Translations under genes and position numbers: made by a program | Assembly (NCBI GenBank): GCA_015068325.1 | Contig: SVKQ01000014.1 | Location: forward strand, 1 to 41,216 | Direction of reading: 5' to 3' | Length of the DNA: 41,216 nucleotides | From: Oscillospiraceae bacterium | GTDB taxonomy: Bacteria; Bacillota; Clostridia; Oscillospirales; Oscillospiraceae | The notes under the pieces: generated by a model | Told to the model about the DNA's origin: nothing | Seen by the model: the letters and a program-made list of their open reading frames with translations, nothing else | Databases searched by the model: none | Part shown: positions 16,477 through 25,507 of the stretch, piece after piece | Position numbering within the stretch: position 1 is the first letter of the stretch | Layout: each line of letters starts with the position of its first letter

Positions 16477-17787
16477 ATGAAAGACGACATCAAGAGAGAA
16501 TACCAGGCCCGTCTGACCACGGCGGAGGCGGCTGCCGGTCAGGTAAAAAGCGGCGACAACGTCTATCTCGGCACCTGCAGCAGCGTGGCCGAGGCGCTGT
16601 GCGAGGCGCTGATGGACCGGGAGGGAGAGCTGGAAAACGTGACCGTTACCTCTTCCAACGTGCTGGCTCCCCTGCGGATCCTGCGGGGCGAGACAGGCAC
16701 CTTCCGCTTGAACACCTATTTTATGGGCGCGCAGGAGCGCAACATGCTGCGCCGCGGCCTGTGTGACTTCACCACCGTCCATCTGCGGGAGATCGAGATC
16801 TTCTGCCGCCAGACCAGTGTGCCGGACGTGGCGTTTCTGGAGGTGTCTCCTCCCGATGAGGACGGCTATATGAGCTTCGGCGCCTCCGGCGTGATCCTGC
16901 ACCGATTCATGGCGGACGCGGCGAAGACCGTGATCCTGCAGGTAAACCGAAACGCTCCGTATGTGTACGGCGAGATGAACCGGATCCACGTCACCGAGGC
17001 GGACGCCATCGTGGAGGCGGACCGCCCCATCGGCGAGGGCCGGTTTCAAGATCCGGACGACACGGTGCGCCGACTGTCGGGGCTGCTGCTGGAGCAGATC
17101 CCGGACGGCGCCTGCATCCAGCTGGGCATCGGCAATGTGGCCACGGCAGTGGGTTTCGGCTTGGAGCAGAAGAACGACCTGGGCATCCACTCTGAGCTGA
17201 TGTCTGACTCCATCATGTACCTGATGAAAAAGGGCGTGGCCAACAACAGCCGCAAGACCTTTATGCCGGGCAAGTCGGTGGTGGGCTTCACCTACGGCAG
17301 CCGGGAACTGTATGAGTTTTTGGACCACAACGAGGACATGTACTTCATGCCCTTTCCCCGGGTCAACGACATCGACCTGATCGCAAAGAACGACAACATG
17401 ATCTCCATCAACACTGCCATGTCCGCCGATCTGTTCGGCCAGATCAGCGCCGACAACATCACCGGACGGCAGTTCAGCGGTGTGGGCGGACAGATCGACT
17501 TTGTCCGCGGGGCCCAGGCGGCCCGGGGCGGCAAGTCCTTCATCGCCATGACGTCCACCTTCCTCAACAGAAAAGGGGAGCGGCAGAGCCGCATCGTGCC
17601 CTACTTCCCGCCTTTCACGGCGGTGACCACGTCCCGGGCCGACGTGCAGTATCTGGCCACGGAGTACGGCTGCGTCAACCTGAAGCCGCTGCTGATGAGC
17701 GACCGCGTCCGGGCTGTGATCTCCCTGGCCCACCCGGACTACCGGGAGGAGTTGACCGACGCGGCCAGAGCGGCCGGACTGCTGTAA
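16477..17787 (+). CDS. Acetyl-CoA hydrolase/transferase family CoA-transferase (4-hydroxybutyrate or butyryl-CoA:acetate type)
   Basis: The 436-residue protein matches the length of family I-like CoA-transferases such as 4-hydroxybutyrate CoA-transferase and butyryl-CoA:acetate CoA-transferase. Seen: N-terminal half with VSPPDEDGYMSFG, the glycine-rich LGIGNVATAV, the active-site Glu240 in GIHSELMSD, and the CoA-site GVGGQIDFVRGA. The Glu forms a glutamyl-CoA thioester during transfer. In gut anaerobes such enzymes finish butyrate formation or move CoA between short acids; substrate is not fixed by sequence. A clear AAGGAG site precedes the ATG. It stands alone with its own promoter; no terminator was recognised before the next gene's promoter. 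Confidence 0.88.
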   Translation: MKDDIKREYQARLTTAEAAAGQVKSGDNVYLGTCSSVAEALCEALMDREGELENVTVTSSNVLAPLRILRGETGTFRLNTYFMGAQERNMLRRGLCDFTTVHLREIEIFCRQTSVPDVAFLEVSPPDEDGYMSFGASGVILHRFMADAAKTVILQVNRNAPYVYGEMNRIHVTEADAIVEADRPIGEGRFQDPDDTVRRLSGLLLEQIPDGACIQLGIGNVATAVGFGLEQKNDLGIHSELMSDSIMYLMKKGVANNSRKTFMPGKSVVGFTYGSRELYEFLDHNEDMYFMPFPRVNDIDLIAKNDNMISINTAMSADLFGQISADNITGRQFSGVGGQIDFVRGAQAARGGKSFIAMTSTFLNRKGERQSRIVPYFPPFTAVTTSRADVQYLATEYGCVNLKPLLMSDRVRAVISLAHPDYREELTDAARAAGLL

Positions 17788-17804
17788 AAAGATGGGACCG
17801 TCTG

Positions 17805-17834
17805 TTGACGGGACAGATGCGGGAGTTGTATAAT
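17805..17834 (+). promoter_or_regulatory. Predicted promoter of the 812-residue membrane protein gene
   Basis: TTGACG (17805-17810) and a perfect TATAAT (17829-17834) are 18 bp apart, 64 bp upstream of the ATG. Confidence 0.75.
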
Positions 17835-17898
17835 ATTGTAAATCGGGAAGCTGCAGCGGGGCGAAGAGCTCCGGAATAAGCGACAGAGGAGTGGAAGT

Positions 17899-20337
17899 AT
17901 GGCAAAGAGTGAGAAGCTCGTCCAGTTCTATGCCCAGTGTCAGGAGAAGGGCTACACGGATATGTCCGACGAGGCCCAGAGCCTGAAGGCCAAGGTCATC
18001 GCCTCAGACCTAAAGTTGCCCATCGGCAACATCGCGGAGCTGTACCGCTCGGCGGAGGAGGCCTTCCGGCAGGATCAGGCGGACAAGGAGCGGGCGGCCC
18101 AGGCCGCCGCCGCAGAGGAGGCGCGCCGCGCCGTGGACGGCGAGCTGCTGATGACGCTGGGCGGCTCCATCAGCGGCAGCAAGGACTACAAGACCAAGGA
18201 GATGAAGGTCTACCGCCGGCCCGACAACAGCGTGTACGTGCTGATTGGTGACGGGCAGAAGAAGATCGAGCGGGTGAACATCTCCGTGGAGAAGGGCGCC
18301 ACGCTGAGCTATGAGTACCACCCCTCCAAGCTGGTATACACCGGCGCCTCCAGCGGCGGCATCAGCATGGGCGGCTTCCACCAGACGGAGGCCTACAGCA
18401 CCGAGCACGTCCACATGAGCGGCAAGGGCGACATCGTGGCCATCGCCGGCGACGGCACCAAGATGAAGCTGGACTATGCGGATCTGGAGCCTGAGGTCAG
18501 AAAGGCGTTCCGGCGGGATGACAACTACGTGCCCCTGACCGATGGAGGGAAAAGCACCCGGATCCTCTGCTACGACTATGCCGGCCAGCAGCACGGCAGG
18601 GATCTCATGAAATACAGCATGAGCGGCGGCTACAACTATCAGAAGGCCATGACGGCGGGCTCCCAGGCGGCGGATGCGCGCCGGCTGCCCATGGGCAAGT
18701 GCAACAACATCGCCAACCTGCTCAACCAGATCATCCGCCATGACTATCCGCCCACGGACGCGGAGTACTACGCCCAGGCAGAGAAACTGGTCCAGGCGAA
18801 CACCTCCGACCAGGTGAAGAGGGGCAAACAGTTGTTCACCCTCATCAGCGACTATCAGGATGCCCAGAGCCGGGCCGACGCCGCCAACGCCCGCTACGAG
18901 GAGCTGCTGCAGGCGGAGAAGGAGCAGAAGGTACTGGAGCGGGAGGAGGCGGCCCGGAACCGGAAGAAGTTCATCAAGATCGCGGCGCCTGTCGCCGCGG
19001 CGCTGCTGGTGATCATCATCCTGGCCGTGACCGTGATCATTCCCAACGCCAACTACGGCAAGGCCGTCAAGCTGCTGGAGGGCGGCCAGTACACCGAGGC
19101 CGCCACGGCTTTCCTGGAACTGGACGGCAAGAAGGACAGCACTGTCATGGCGCTGCAGGAGGTGCCCTATCAGGCGGCCAAAGCAGCCATCGACGCGGCT
19201 GACAAGGGCGATGCCTCCCTGCTGGAGAAGGTGGACGGCCTGGCCGGCCAACTCAGCAAGCTGTACAAGAGTGCCAACGCCAGCCTGAACAGCGACGGCC
19301 AGAAGTCCGCCGAAACGCCTGCGGACAAGTCCGCAGAGGCGTCGGAGGCACCCACAGAAACAGCGGCCGACAGCCTCACAGAGGACGACTTCGTGATCTT
19401 TGACGACGGCACCAGCCTGCTGAGCTACATCGGGCTGGGCAAGCTCAAGAGCGTGGAGCTGTTCACCCCCGGCAACGACGAGGTGATCCGCCAGTACAAC
19501 GCGGCATCCCGGCTGCTAAAGCTGTGCGGCGACTATAAAGACAGCGCCGCCCTGGCGGAGCGGGTGACCGGCGGCAAGGCGGCCCGCGAGCAGGCGCTGC
19601 AGGCCGACGGCTATGAGGAGGGCTACCAGCAGGCACTGGCCTATGCCCAGAGCGGCGACATGGAGAACGCAGTAAGCTACCTGATGGCGCTGGGCAGCTA
19701 CAAGGATTCCCGGGAGCAGTTGGTGGCGCTGGTGGGCGCCGCCGCCTCGGAGAAGGCGGTGAACGACCTCAAGAGCCGGGACGAGGGCGAGCAGTTCTAC
19801 GCCAATTTGGCGCTGGGCGCGCTGGGCAAGCTGGGTTACTCCGACCAGGCCACCGATGAGTATGCGGCTCTGCAGAAGGCGTGGAAGGCGTTTGAGAACT
19901 ATGACATCGGCCCGGCGCTGGAGGTGGTGGAGAACAACAAGCTCCTGCCCTTCAGTGAGGAACTGACCGAGGCCATCCGGCGCTCCGAGCCCTTCTGCGG
20001 CGACTGGGTACTGGAGGACGGCGACGGCAAGATCCTCTCCTATCTGGATGGCCACGACGGAGACTCCGCCGTGGAGCAGAAGAAGCTCACCGTCAAGTTC
20101 ATGGCGGAGCCCTTCGCCCAGCCGCTGTTCTATACTTCAGCGCTCTATACTTCAGGGCACCACAGTGTGCCGGAATTTGAGATGGAGTATGTGGAGGAGG
20201 ACAACGCCTATGTCCAGACTCACTATGCGTACGGCAACATGACCTTCACCCTGACGGAGGACGGCAAGCTGCAGATAGACTTCACCGGCAGAGGCTCCAT
20301 AGAGGATGCCCACGCCACCTACGTGCGGGCGCATTGA
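17899..20337 (+). CDS. Large single-pass membrane protein of unknown function with TPR-like segments
   Basis: The 812-residue protein was not recognised as a named family. Seen: a 355-residue N-terminal part with an Ala/Glu-rich helix (50-80), a beta-rich glycine segment (85-200) and a coiled coil just before the membrane (320-356). One transmembrane helix follows (about 359-382), then an alpha-helical part with TPR-like repeats such as NYGKAVKLLEGGQYTEAATAF and the repeated phrase of the type Y.A..LL...GDYKDSAAL / SYLMALGSYKDSREQ. A low-complexity Ser/Ala/Glu/Thr linker lies around 450-490. The C-terminal 120 residues look beta-rich. The KDS repeats resemble those in many clostridial TPR proteins. 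No signal peptide; the positive-inside rule suggests a cytoplasmic N-terminus and outer C-terminal TPR region. It may be a scaffold or sensor. Monocistronic. Confidence 0.8.
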   Translation: MAKSEKLVQFYAQCQEKGYTDMSDEAQSLKAKVIASDLKLPIGNIAELYRSAEEAFRQDQADKERAAQAAAAEEARRAVDGELLMTLGGSISGSKDYKTKEMKVYRRPDNSVYVLIGDGQKKIERVNISVEKGATLSYEYHPSKLVYTGASSGGISMGGFHQTEAYSTEHVHMSGKGDIVAIAGDGTKMKLDYADLEPEVRKAFRRDDNYVPLTDGGKSTRILCYDYAGQQHGRDLMKYSMSGGYNYQKAMTAGSQAADARRLPMGKCNNIANLLNQIIRHDYPPTDAEYYAQAEKLVQANTSDQVKRGKQLFTLISDYQDAQSRADAANARYEELLQAEKEQKVLEREEAARNRKKFIKIAAPVAAALLVIIILAVTVIIPNANYGKAVKLLEGGQYTEAATAFLELDGKKDSTVMALQEVPYQAAKAAIDAADKGDASLLEKVDGLAGQLSKLYKSANASLNSDGQKSAETPADKSAEASEAPTETAADSLTEDDFVIFDDGTSLLSYIGLGKLKSVELFTPGNDEVIRQYNAASRLLKLCGDYKDSAALAERVTGGKAAREQALQADGYEEGYQQALAYAQSGDMENAVSYLMALGSYKDSREQLVALVGAAASEKAVNDLKSRDEGEQFYANLALGALGKLGYSDQATDEYAALQKAWKAFENYDIGPALEVVENNKLLPFSEELTEAIRRSEPFCGDWVLEDGDGKILSYLDGHDGDSAVEQKKLTVKFMAEPFAQPLFYTSALYTSGHHSVPEFEMEYVEEDNAYVQTHYAYGNMTFTLTEDGKLQIDFTGRGSIEDAHATYVRAH

Positions 20338-20352
20338 GAAGCACATAGGGCG

Positions 20353-20387
20353 GCAGGGACGGGCTGCACCCGTCCCTGCTGCATTTT
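20353..20387 (+). terminator. Terminator after the membrane protein gene
   Basis: An 11-bp perfect stem, GCAGGGACGGG / CCCGTCCCTGC, with a 5-nt loop is followed by TGCATTTT. The T-run is short. Confidence 0.75.
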
Positions 20388-20411
20388 GAGGGGCTTCTTT
20401 GGCAGAAACGT

Positions 20412-20440
20412 TTGAAATATGTGGCGGCGTGTGCTATGCT
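20412..20440 (+). promoter_or_regulatory. Predicted promoter of the E2-like gene
   Basis: TTGAAA (20412-20417) and TATGCT (20435-20440) are 17 bp apart, 49 bp upstream of the ATG. Confidence 0.6.
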
Positions 20441-20488
20441 GTTGCCATGAGGTCGCCGCGCCCGGCGCGGCGGGAAGAGAGGTGCGTC

Positions 20489-21379
20489 ATGTTTGGAAGA
20501 AGACCGGACGGACGGAGGATTAGGGGTATCGACCCCATCGTGCAGATCACACCCTATGTGATGCCCATGCGCTGCGACGCGCAGGTGTTTTTGAAGCACC
20601 AGGTGGACCTGGAGAAGATGGGCGGCTATATCCGTCGGCAGCTCGCGGAGAAGAGCGAGCGCTTTTCCCACATGAACGTCATCGTGGCGGCCTATGTGCG
20701 GGCCGTGAGCCAGAACCCGGAGATCAACCGCTTCATCATGAACAAGCAGTTTTTCTCCCGCAACAACTGCTCTGTGGCGCTGACCATCCTGAAGGACCCC
20801 GGCGACGCGGATGTGGGCGAGACGGTGGTGAAGTTCCGCTTCGATCCCACCGACACCATTTATGACGTGCGCGACCGCATGGAGTCGCTGGTGGCGGCCA
20901 ACCGGGGCGACCAGCCCAAGAATTTCCTGGACAAGCTGGCGGCCGGGCTGTTCAAGGTGCCGGGCCTGCCTACACTGGTGGTGTCCGTGGTGCGGCTGCT
21001 GGACCGCTACGGCATCTGCCCCCGGGCGCTGATCGACGAGCTGCCCTTCCATGTGGGTATGTACATCACCAACACCGCCTCCATCGGGCTCCACGACGTG
21101 AACCACCACATCTACAACTTCGGCAATGTCAGCATGTTCTTCAGCATGGGCATGGCGGAGCGCGTGGCCGTGGTGGAGAACGGACAGGCCCGCATGAAGC
21201 GGTTTCTGCCCATCGGCGTGGTGGTGGACGAGCGTGTGTGCTCCGGCGCCCACTATGCCCGCTTTTTCAACGATATGCGGCACTATCTGGAGCGCCCGGA
21301 GCTGCTGGAGCAGCCGCCCCAGAGCGTTCGCTACGACCCGGGCTGCGAATACCACGAGCCCAAACCAGACAAACAGTGA
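20489..21379 (+). CDS. 2-oxoacid dehydrogenase E2-like acyltransferase-fold protein, catalytic motif lost
   Basis: The 296-residue protein resembles the catalytic domain of dihydrolipoamide acyltransferases and chloramphenicol acetyltransferase. It has no lipoyl or peripheral-subunit-binding domain. The C-terminal region PIGVVVDERVCSGAHYARF aligns with the family's active-site stretch (DHRVIDGA..ARF), but the catalytic His is replaced by Glu and the Asp of the DG pair by Ser. Normal acyl transfer is therefore unlikely, and the protein may be a structural or binding pseudoenzyme. No pyruvate dehydrogenase E1 or E3 gene is near. The ATG at 20489 follows AGAGAGG; upstream in-frame codons lie in the promoter. 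It is monocistronic. Confidence 0.75.
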   Translation: MFGRRPDGRRIRGIDPIVQITPYVMPMRCDAQVFLKHQVDLEKMGGYIRRQLAEKSERFSHMNVIVAAYVRAVSQNPEINRFIMNKQFFSRNNCSVALTILKDPGDADVGETVVKFRFDPTDTIYDVRDRMESLVAANRGDQPKNFLDKLAAGLFKVPGLPTLVVSVVRLLDRYGICPRALIDELPFHVGMYITNTASIGLHDVNHHIYNFGNVSMFFSMGMAERVAVVENGQARMKRFLPIGVVVDERVCSGAHYARFFNDMRHYLERPELLEQPPQSVRYDPGCEYHEPKPDKQ

Positions 21380-21387
21380 TCTGAGAG

Positions 21388-21425
21388 AAGAGTGCCCCGG
21401 CGTAAAAACGCCGGGGCACTCTTTT
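21388..21425. terminator. Bidirectional terminator between the E2-like and ABC transporter genes
   Basis: A perfect 15-bp stem (21388-21402 with 21409-21423) around TAAAAA, with A/T bases on both sides, separates two converging transcripts. Confidence 0.92.
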
Positions 21426-21445
21426 ATGTATGGGGCAGATGTCTG

Positions 21446-23281
21446 TCAGCGCCGGGGAGAGCCGGCGGCGGTTTTGCTCCACACCTGGGAGATGGCCGCA
21501 TCCTCATACTGGCGCATCCAGAGGGAGTAATAGTGACCCTTTTGGGCCAGCAACTCCGCGTGGCGGCCCTGCTCCACGATTTTTCCAGCCTGCACCACCA
21601 GAATGATGTCCGCGTCCTTGACGGTGGAGAGGCGGTGGGCGATGACGATAGAGGTGCGCCCCCGGATCACCTGGTCGATGGCGGCCTGGATCCGCTGCTC
21701 CGTGATGGTGTCCACGCTGGCGGTGGCCTCGTCCAGCACCACGATCTTTGGGTCGGCCAGGATGGCCCTGGCAAAGGAGATGAGCTGCTTTTCGCCGGTG
21801 GAGAGCAGGTCACCGCCCTCGCCAACGTTGGTGTCCAGCCCCTTTTCCAGGCGGGCGATGACGCCCTCCAGCGATACCAGACGGATGGCACGCCGGATAT
21901 CCTCCTCGGTGGCGTCGGGCCGGCCGTATACCAGGTTGTCCCGGATGGTGCCGGAGAACAGATGGGGCGACTGGAGCACGTAACCCAAGGCGGAGTGGAG
22001 CCACAGCTGGGAGCGCTCCCGGGCGTCCCGCCCGTCGATGAGCAGACGACCCCGTGTGGGCTCGTAGAAGCGGCAGATGAGGCTGGCCAGCGTAGATTTG
22101 CCCGCGCCGGTCTCGCCGACGATGGCCACATTGGTGCCGAAGGGGATCTGCAGGTTGAAGTCCTGCAGGATATATTCCTCGCCGTCGGGGTACTTGAAGT
22201 CCACATGCTCGAACTCGATGTCGCCGCGAATGGGTTCCCAATTCTCCCTTTTGGGGTCAAAGCAGTCGCCGTACCTGCGGACGACCTCTTCGCTGTCGGT
22301 CACGGTGGGCTTGAGGGACAGCAGGTCGGTGAAGCGGCCGATGTTGACCTGAGCCTGCACCAGCAGCGACAGCACCTCCACCAGCCAGCGGACGGGCTCC
22401 ATCAGGTCCTGGGCGTAGCTCATGAAGAGGGAGAAGGTGCCCACCTGGTCGGCCGCCAGGATGCCGCCCTTCCACAGCACCAGCGCCAGCGCACAGGAGG
22501 AGGCCAGATTGGTGATCATGGAGAAGGCGCCGTAGGTCCGGGCCGACTGCAGCACCTTGTGCTTCATGCGGGAGGTCTCTGCCCGGAACTCGGAGTCGGT
22601 CTTCTCCTCCACCGCCAGAGACTTGATGGTCTTGGCGCCGGTGATGCCCTCGTTGAAGTTGCCGGTGATGTTAGAGTTGATCTCCCGGATCTGGTGGTGC
22701 AGGTCGAACAGCCGACGCTGGAACACGGCGAACAGCAGCGCGATCACCGGCACTACCAGGAACACCAGACCGGTGAGCCCCGGGTTGATGCCCAGCATGA
22801 CCACGGCGGCGGCCACCACGAAGATCAGAAAATACGTTCCGTCAAAGAGCTGCCAGGTGAAGAGTTCGCCGATACGGCTGGTATCGCTCATGACCCGGGC
22901 GTGGATATAGCCCACGCTGTTCTGGTTGTAGTAGTCGAAGGAGAGCTCCTGCAGATGGGCAAAGGCGCGGTTGCGCATGTCCCGGTCCAGGCGCATCTCC
23001 GTGGCCATGCAGCCACGGACGCCGTAGTAGCTGACCAGTGCGGTCAGCAGGATCAGCGCCGCGTAGGCGAGAGCGAAGGGCACGATGCCGCTGAGGGTGC
23101 CATCCTGCACGAAGTGGTCCAGCGCATACTTCTGCAGCACGGGCCTCGCCACGTCGGACAGACTGCACAGCAGCTGAGCCGCCACCAGCCCGGAGAGCTG
23201 CTTTTTATAGGGTCTGGCAAAGGGGAGCAGCCGAGGGATCCCGAAAAACGGGAGGGCGACTTTTTCTTTTTTATTCTGCAT
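21446..23281 (-). CDS. ABC exporter half-transporter, second subunit of a heterodimer
   Basis: The 611-residue protein has an N-terminal exporter transmembrane domain (six predicted helices, about 20-320) and a C-terminal ATPase. Seen: Walker A GETGAGKST, Q-loop region VLQSPHLFSGT, Walker B IVVLDEAT with the catalytic Glu, and H-loop IAHRLSTV. The ABC signature is unusual, LSTGEKQ instead of LSGGQ. It overlaps the upstream ABC gene by 11 bp, so both subunits are made together. The pattern fits BmrC/BmrD- or TM287/288-type heterodimeric drug or lipid exporters; the substrate is unknown. Its ribosome site (AGAGGGGG) lies inside the upstream gene. Confidence 0.92.
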   Translation of the reverse strand: MQNKKEKVALPFFGIPRLLPFARPYKKQLSGLVAAQLLCSLSDVARPVLQKYALDHFVQDGTLSGIVPFALAYAALILLTALVSYYGVRGCMATEMRLDRDMRNRAFAHLQELSFDYYNQNSVGYIHARVMSDTSRIGELFTWQLFDGTYFLIFVVAAAVVMLGINPGLTGLVFLVVPVIALLFAVFQRRLFDLHHQIREINSNITGNFNEGITGAKTIKSLAVEEKTDSEFRAETSRMKHKVLQSARTYGAFSMITNLASSCALALVLWKGGILAADQVGTFSLFMSYAQDLMEPVRWLVEVLSLLVQAQVNIGRFTDLLSLKPTVTDSEEVVRRYGDCFDPKRENWEPIRGDIEFEHVDFKYPDGEEYILQDFNLQIPFGTNVAIVGETGAGKSTLASLICRFYEPTRGRLLIDGRDARERSQLWLHSALGYVLQSPHLFSGTIRDNLVYGRPDATEEDIRRAIRLVSLEGVIARLEKGLDTNVGEGGDLLSTGEKQLISFARAILADPKIVVLDEATASVDTITEQRIQAAIDQVIRGRTSIVIAHRLSTVKDADIILVVQAGKIVEQGRHAELLAQKGHYYSLWMRQYEDAAISQVWSKTAAGSPRR

Positions 23282-25109
23282 CGTGCGTCCCCCTCTCGAT
23301 GCCCAGCTGAATCTCGTAGATCTGTTGATAGATCCCGCCCGCTGACTTCAACTGGTCGGGCGTGCCCTGCTCCGAAATCCGGCCATCCTCCAGAACGATG
23401 ACCTGATCCGCCCGGGAGAGGGTGGTGATCCGGTGGGAGATGATGATAATGGTGGCGGTGCCGAAGCGCTCCTCCAGCGAGGTGCGGATCATGGCGTCCG
23501 TCTGGTTGTCCACCGCTGAGAGGGAGTCGTCAAAGACCATGATGGGCGCGTTCTGGGTCAGAGCCCGGGCGATGGCGGTGCGCTGCTTCTGGCCGCCGGA
23601 GAGGGTCACGCCCCGCTCACCCACAAAGGTGTCATACCCGGCGGTGAAGCCCTCGATGGCCTCCGTCAGGCAGGCCGCCCGGGCGGCCTCCTCCACGGCG
23701 CCGCGGCTGATGTCCTCGCCGGCCATAGCGATGTTGTCGGCAATGGAGCGGCTGAAGAGATAGGGCTCCTGCAGCACCATGGCGATGTTCCTGCGCAGGT
23801 GCTCGGTGCGGATGTCCCGCACGTCCACACCGCCGATGGTGATGCGGCCGCCGTCCTCGGGGAGGTCGTAGAGTTTGTCCAGCAACAGCATGAGAGTGCT
23901 CTTGCCGGAGCCGGTGCCGCCCAGGATACCCAGCGTAGTGCCCTGAGGGATGGTTATGTCGATGCCTTTGAGGATCTCGTGGCCCTCCTCGTAGGCGAAG
24001 TGAACATTCTCAAAGCGGATGTCTCCCCGCATGTCTGCATCCACGGCGCCGGGGCGGTCCCGCTCCGGCTCAGCGTTCATCACGTAAGCCAACCGGTCCA
24101 GGGATACGCCCGCCTTGGCCATCTCGGAGAGCATGCGGCCCAGCCGCCGGATGGGGAAAGACAGCATGCCGTTGTAGGAGATGAAGGCGATGTACTCGCC
24201 GGCTGTGATCTTTCCGTTCACGGCAAAGACGGCGCCGAACACGGTCACCAGCAGGATCTGCAGGCCGCAGAGGATGTCCTGGATGGAGAAGAATTTGCCG
24301 ATCACGTGGCCCATGTGGACCCAGAGGTCGGTGTAGTGGCTGTTGGCCGTCTCAAAGCGCGTTCGCTCCAGACCCTCGTTGGCAAAGGCCCGCACCACGC
24401 GCACACCGGTCAGGTTTTCCTGCACGATGTCGGACACCCGTCCCTCCTGCTCGTCACAGCGCTGGAAGCCCTGGTGCATCTCCTTGCGGAAGATCACGGA
24501 GTAGGCCACGATAAGGGGGATCGGCGCGGTGGCGATCACCGCCATCTCCACGTGCATGGAGAACATGAAGTACAGGGACATGGCGATGAGAATCAGGATG
24601 CGGAACACCGATGTCAGCTGTTCGGCCACGAAGGTGCGCATGCGGTCCACATCTGTGGTGCAGCGCTGGATGATGTCGCCGGTGCTGTTCTTCATGTGCC
24701 AGGCGTAGGGCAGCCGCTCGATGTGGGAGAACAGCGTGTCCCGCATGTTTTTTACCAGTACCTCCGAGCCGCTGGTGTTCAGCAGGGTGGTGCCGAACTG
24801 GGCCGCCACCCGCACCAGACCCAGGCAGGCGATGGCCAGGGCCGGGATCCAGAGATGCTGGCCTATGTAGGCGAAGTCGCCGGCACGGGCCACCAGAGCG
24901 TTGACCCAGGCGGGGAAGTCCGAGGCCTTGCCGCCGATGGCGTTGTCGATGGTGCCCCGCACGATCTGAGGTGTCAGCATGTCGGCCAGCGTTGTCAGTG
25001 CGGAGCAGAGGATGCTCAAAGCAAACAGGAGTTTGCTGCCCCGCAGGAAGCGGAGCAGCAGCTTTACATTGCCGCTGTTCAGTTTTTTATGTGTCTGCTG
25101 ATGGTCCAT
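23271..25109 (-). CDS. ABC exporter half-transporter, first subunit of a heterodimer
   Basis: The 612-residue protein has an exporter transmembrane domain (about 25-325) and a nucleotide-binding domain with Walker A GGTGSGKST (397-404), a canonical signature LSGGQKQR and H-loop ISHRITT. Walker B reads IMVFDDS, with Asp in place of the catalytic Glu. That is the hallmark of the degenerate-site subunit in heterodimeric exporters. Together with the LSTGE signature in the partner it predicts one inactive and one active ATP site. The ATG at 25107-25109 (MDHQQTHKK) is chosen because AGGAAAG precedes it and the upstream in-frame extension crosses the promoter at 25188-25216. Confidence 0.92.
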   Translation of the reverse strand: MDHQQTHKKLNSGNVKLLLRFLRGSKLLFALSILCSALTTLADMLTPQIVRGTIDNAIGGKASDFPAWVNALVARAGDFAYIGQHLWIPALAIACLGLVRVAAQFGTTLLNTSGSEVLVKNMRDTLFSHIERLPYAWHMKNSTGDIIQRCTTDVDRMRTFVAEQLTSVFRILILIAMSLYFMFSMHVEMAVIATAPIPLIVAYSVIFRKEMHQGFQRCDEQEGRVSDIVQENLTGVRVVRAFANEGLERTRFETANSHYTDLWVHMGHVIGKFFSIQDILCGLQILLVTVFGAVFAVNGKITAGEYIAFISYNGMLSFPIRRLGRMLSEMAKAGVSLDRLAYVMNAEPERDRPGAVDADMRGDIRFENVHFAYEEGHEILKGIDITIPQGTTLGILGGTGSGKSTLMLLLDKLYDLPEDGGRITIGGVDVRDIRTEHLRRNIAMVLQEPYLFSRSIADNIAMAGEDISRGAVEEAARAACLTEAIEGFTAGYDTFVGERGVTLSGGQKQRTAIARALTQNAPIMVFDDSLSAVDNQTDAMIRTSLEERFGTATIIIISHRITTLSRADQVIVLEDGRISEQGTPDQLKSAGGIYQQIYEIQLGIERGTHDAE

Positions 25110-25187
25110 GGCGTCTTTCCTGACAGTCTCCGCCTCGGCGGGATATTTCCGGCGGCCGCGAGCGCAGCCGCAGCCTGTGCGGACATT

Positions 25188-25216
25188 ATTGTACTGGATA
25201 CGGCGGACAAAGTCAA
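25188..25216 (-). promoter_or_regulatory. Predicted promoter of the ABC exporter operon
   Basis: On the minus strand, TTGACT (25211-25216) and TACAAT (25188-25193) are 17 bp apart, 79 bp upstream of the first ABC start codon. Confidence 0.7.
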
Positions 25217-25383
25217 TGACAGAAGAGACGTCACGGGGTACAGTCCCGGGGAAACGGCTGTTTTCGAAAGCTGCGGAGGGGGAAGACGCTTCTTTGCATA
25301 CGCAGGGGATAAGCCGACAGACTGATCGACACGGCGTATGCTGCGGCAGGGGCAGCGGTACAGCCGGGAGATGTCCGGTCATA

Positions 25384-25421
25384 AAACAGCGGCAGCCGAG
25401 GTTTTCGCGGCTGCCGCTGCT
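25384..25421 (-). terminator. Terminator after the NlpC/P60-like gene
   Basis: An 11-bp stem AGCGGCAGCCG / CGGCTGCCGCT is followed on the minus strand by TGTTTTAT. Confidence 0.75.
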
Positions 25422-25507
25422 CTATGAGTGTGCTGTGCTCGGCACAACGGACGTGAACCGCAGGAACGGACACGTTGCTTCACAATATCCGCTGCGCTCC
25501 GCTTCTG

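Larger units (their letters stand above)
25110..25507. other. Intergenic region upstream of the ABC operon
   Basis: This 398-bp gap holds the ABC promoter and the terminator of the NlpC/P60-like gene. I see no gene in it; open frames here are low quality. Confidence 0.6.

Noticed and set aside
21392-25325. Long plus-strand open frames opposite the ABC exporter genes
   Set aside because: Antisense shadows with His/Gly/Val/Gln-rich composition and no domains; both ABC genes carry all expected motifs on the other strand.
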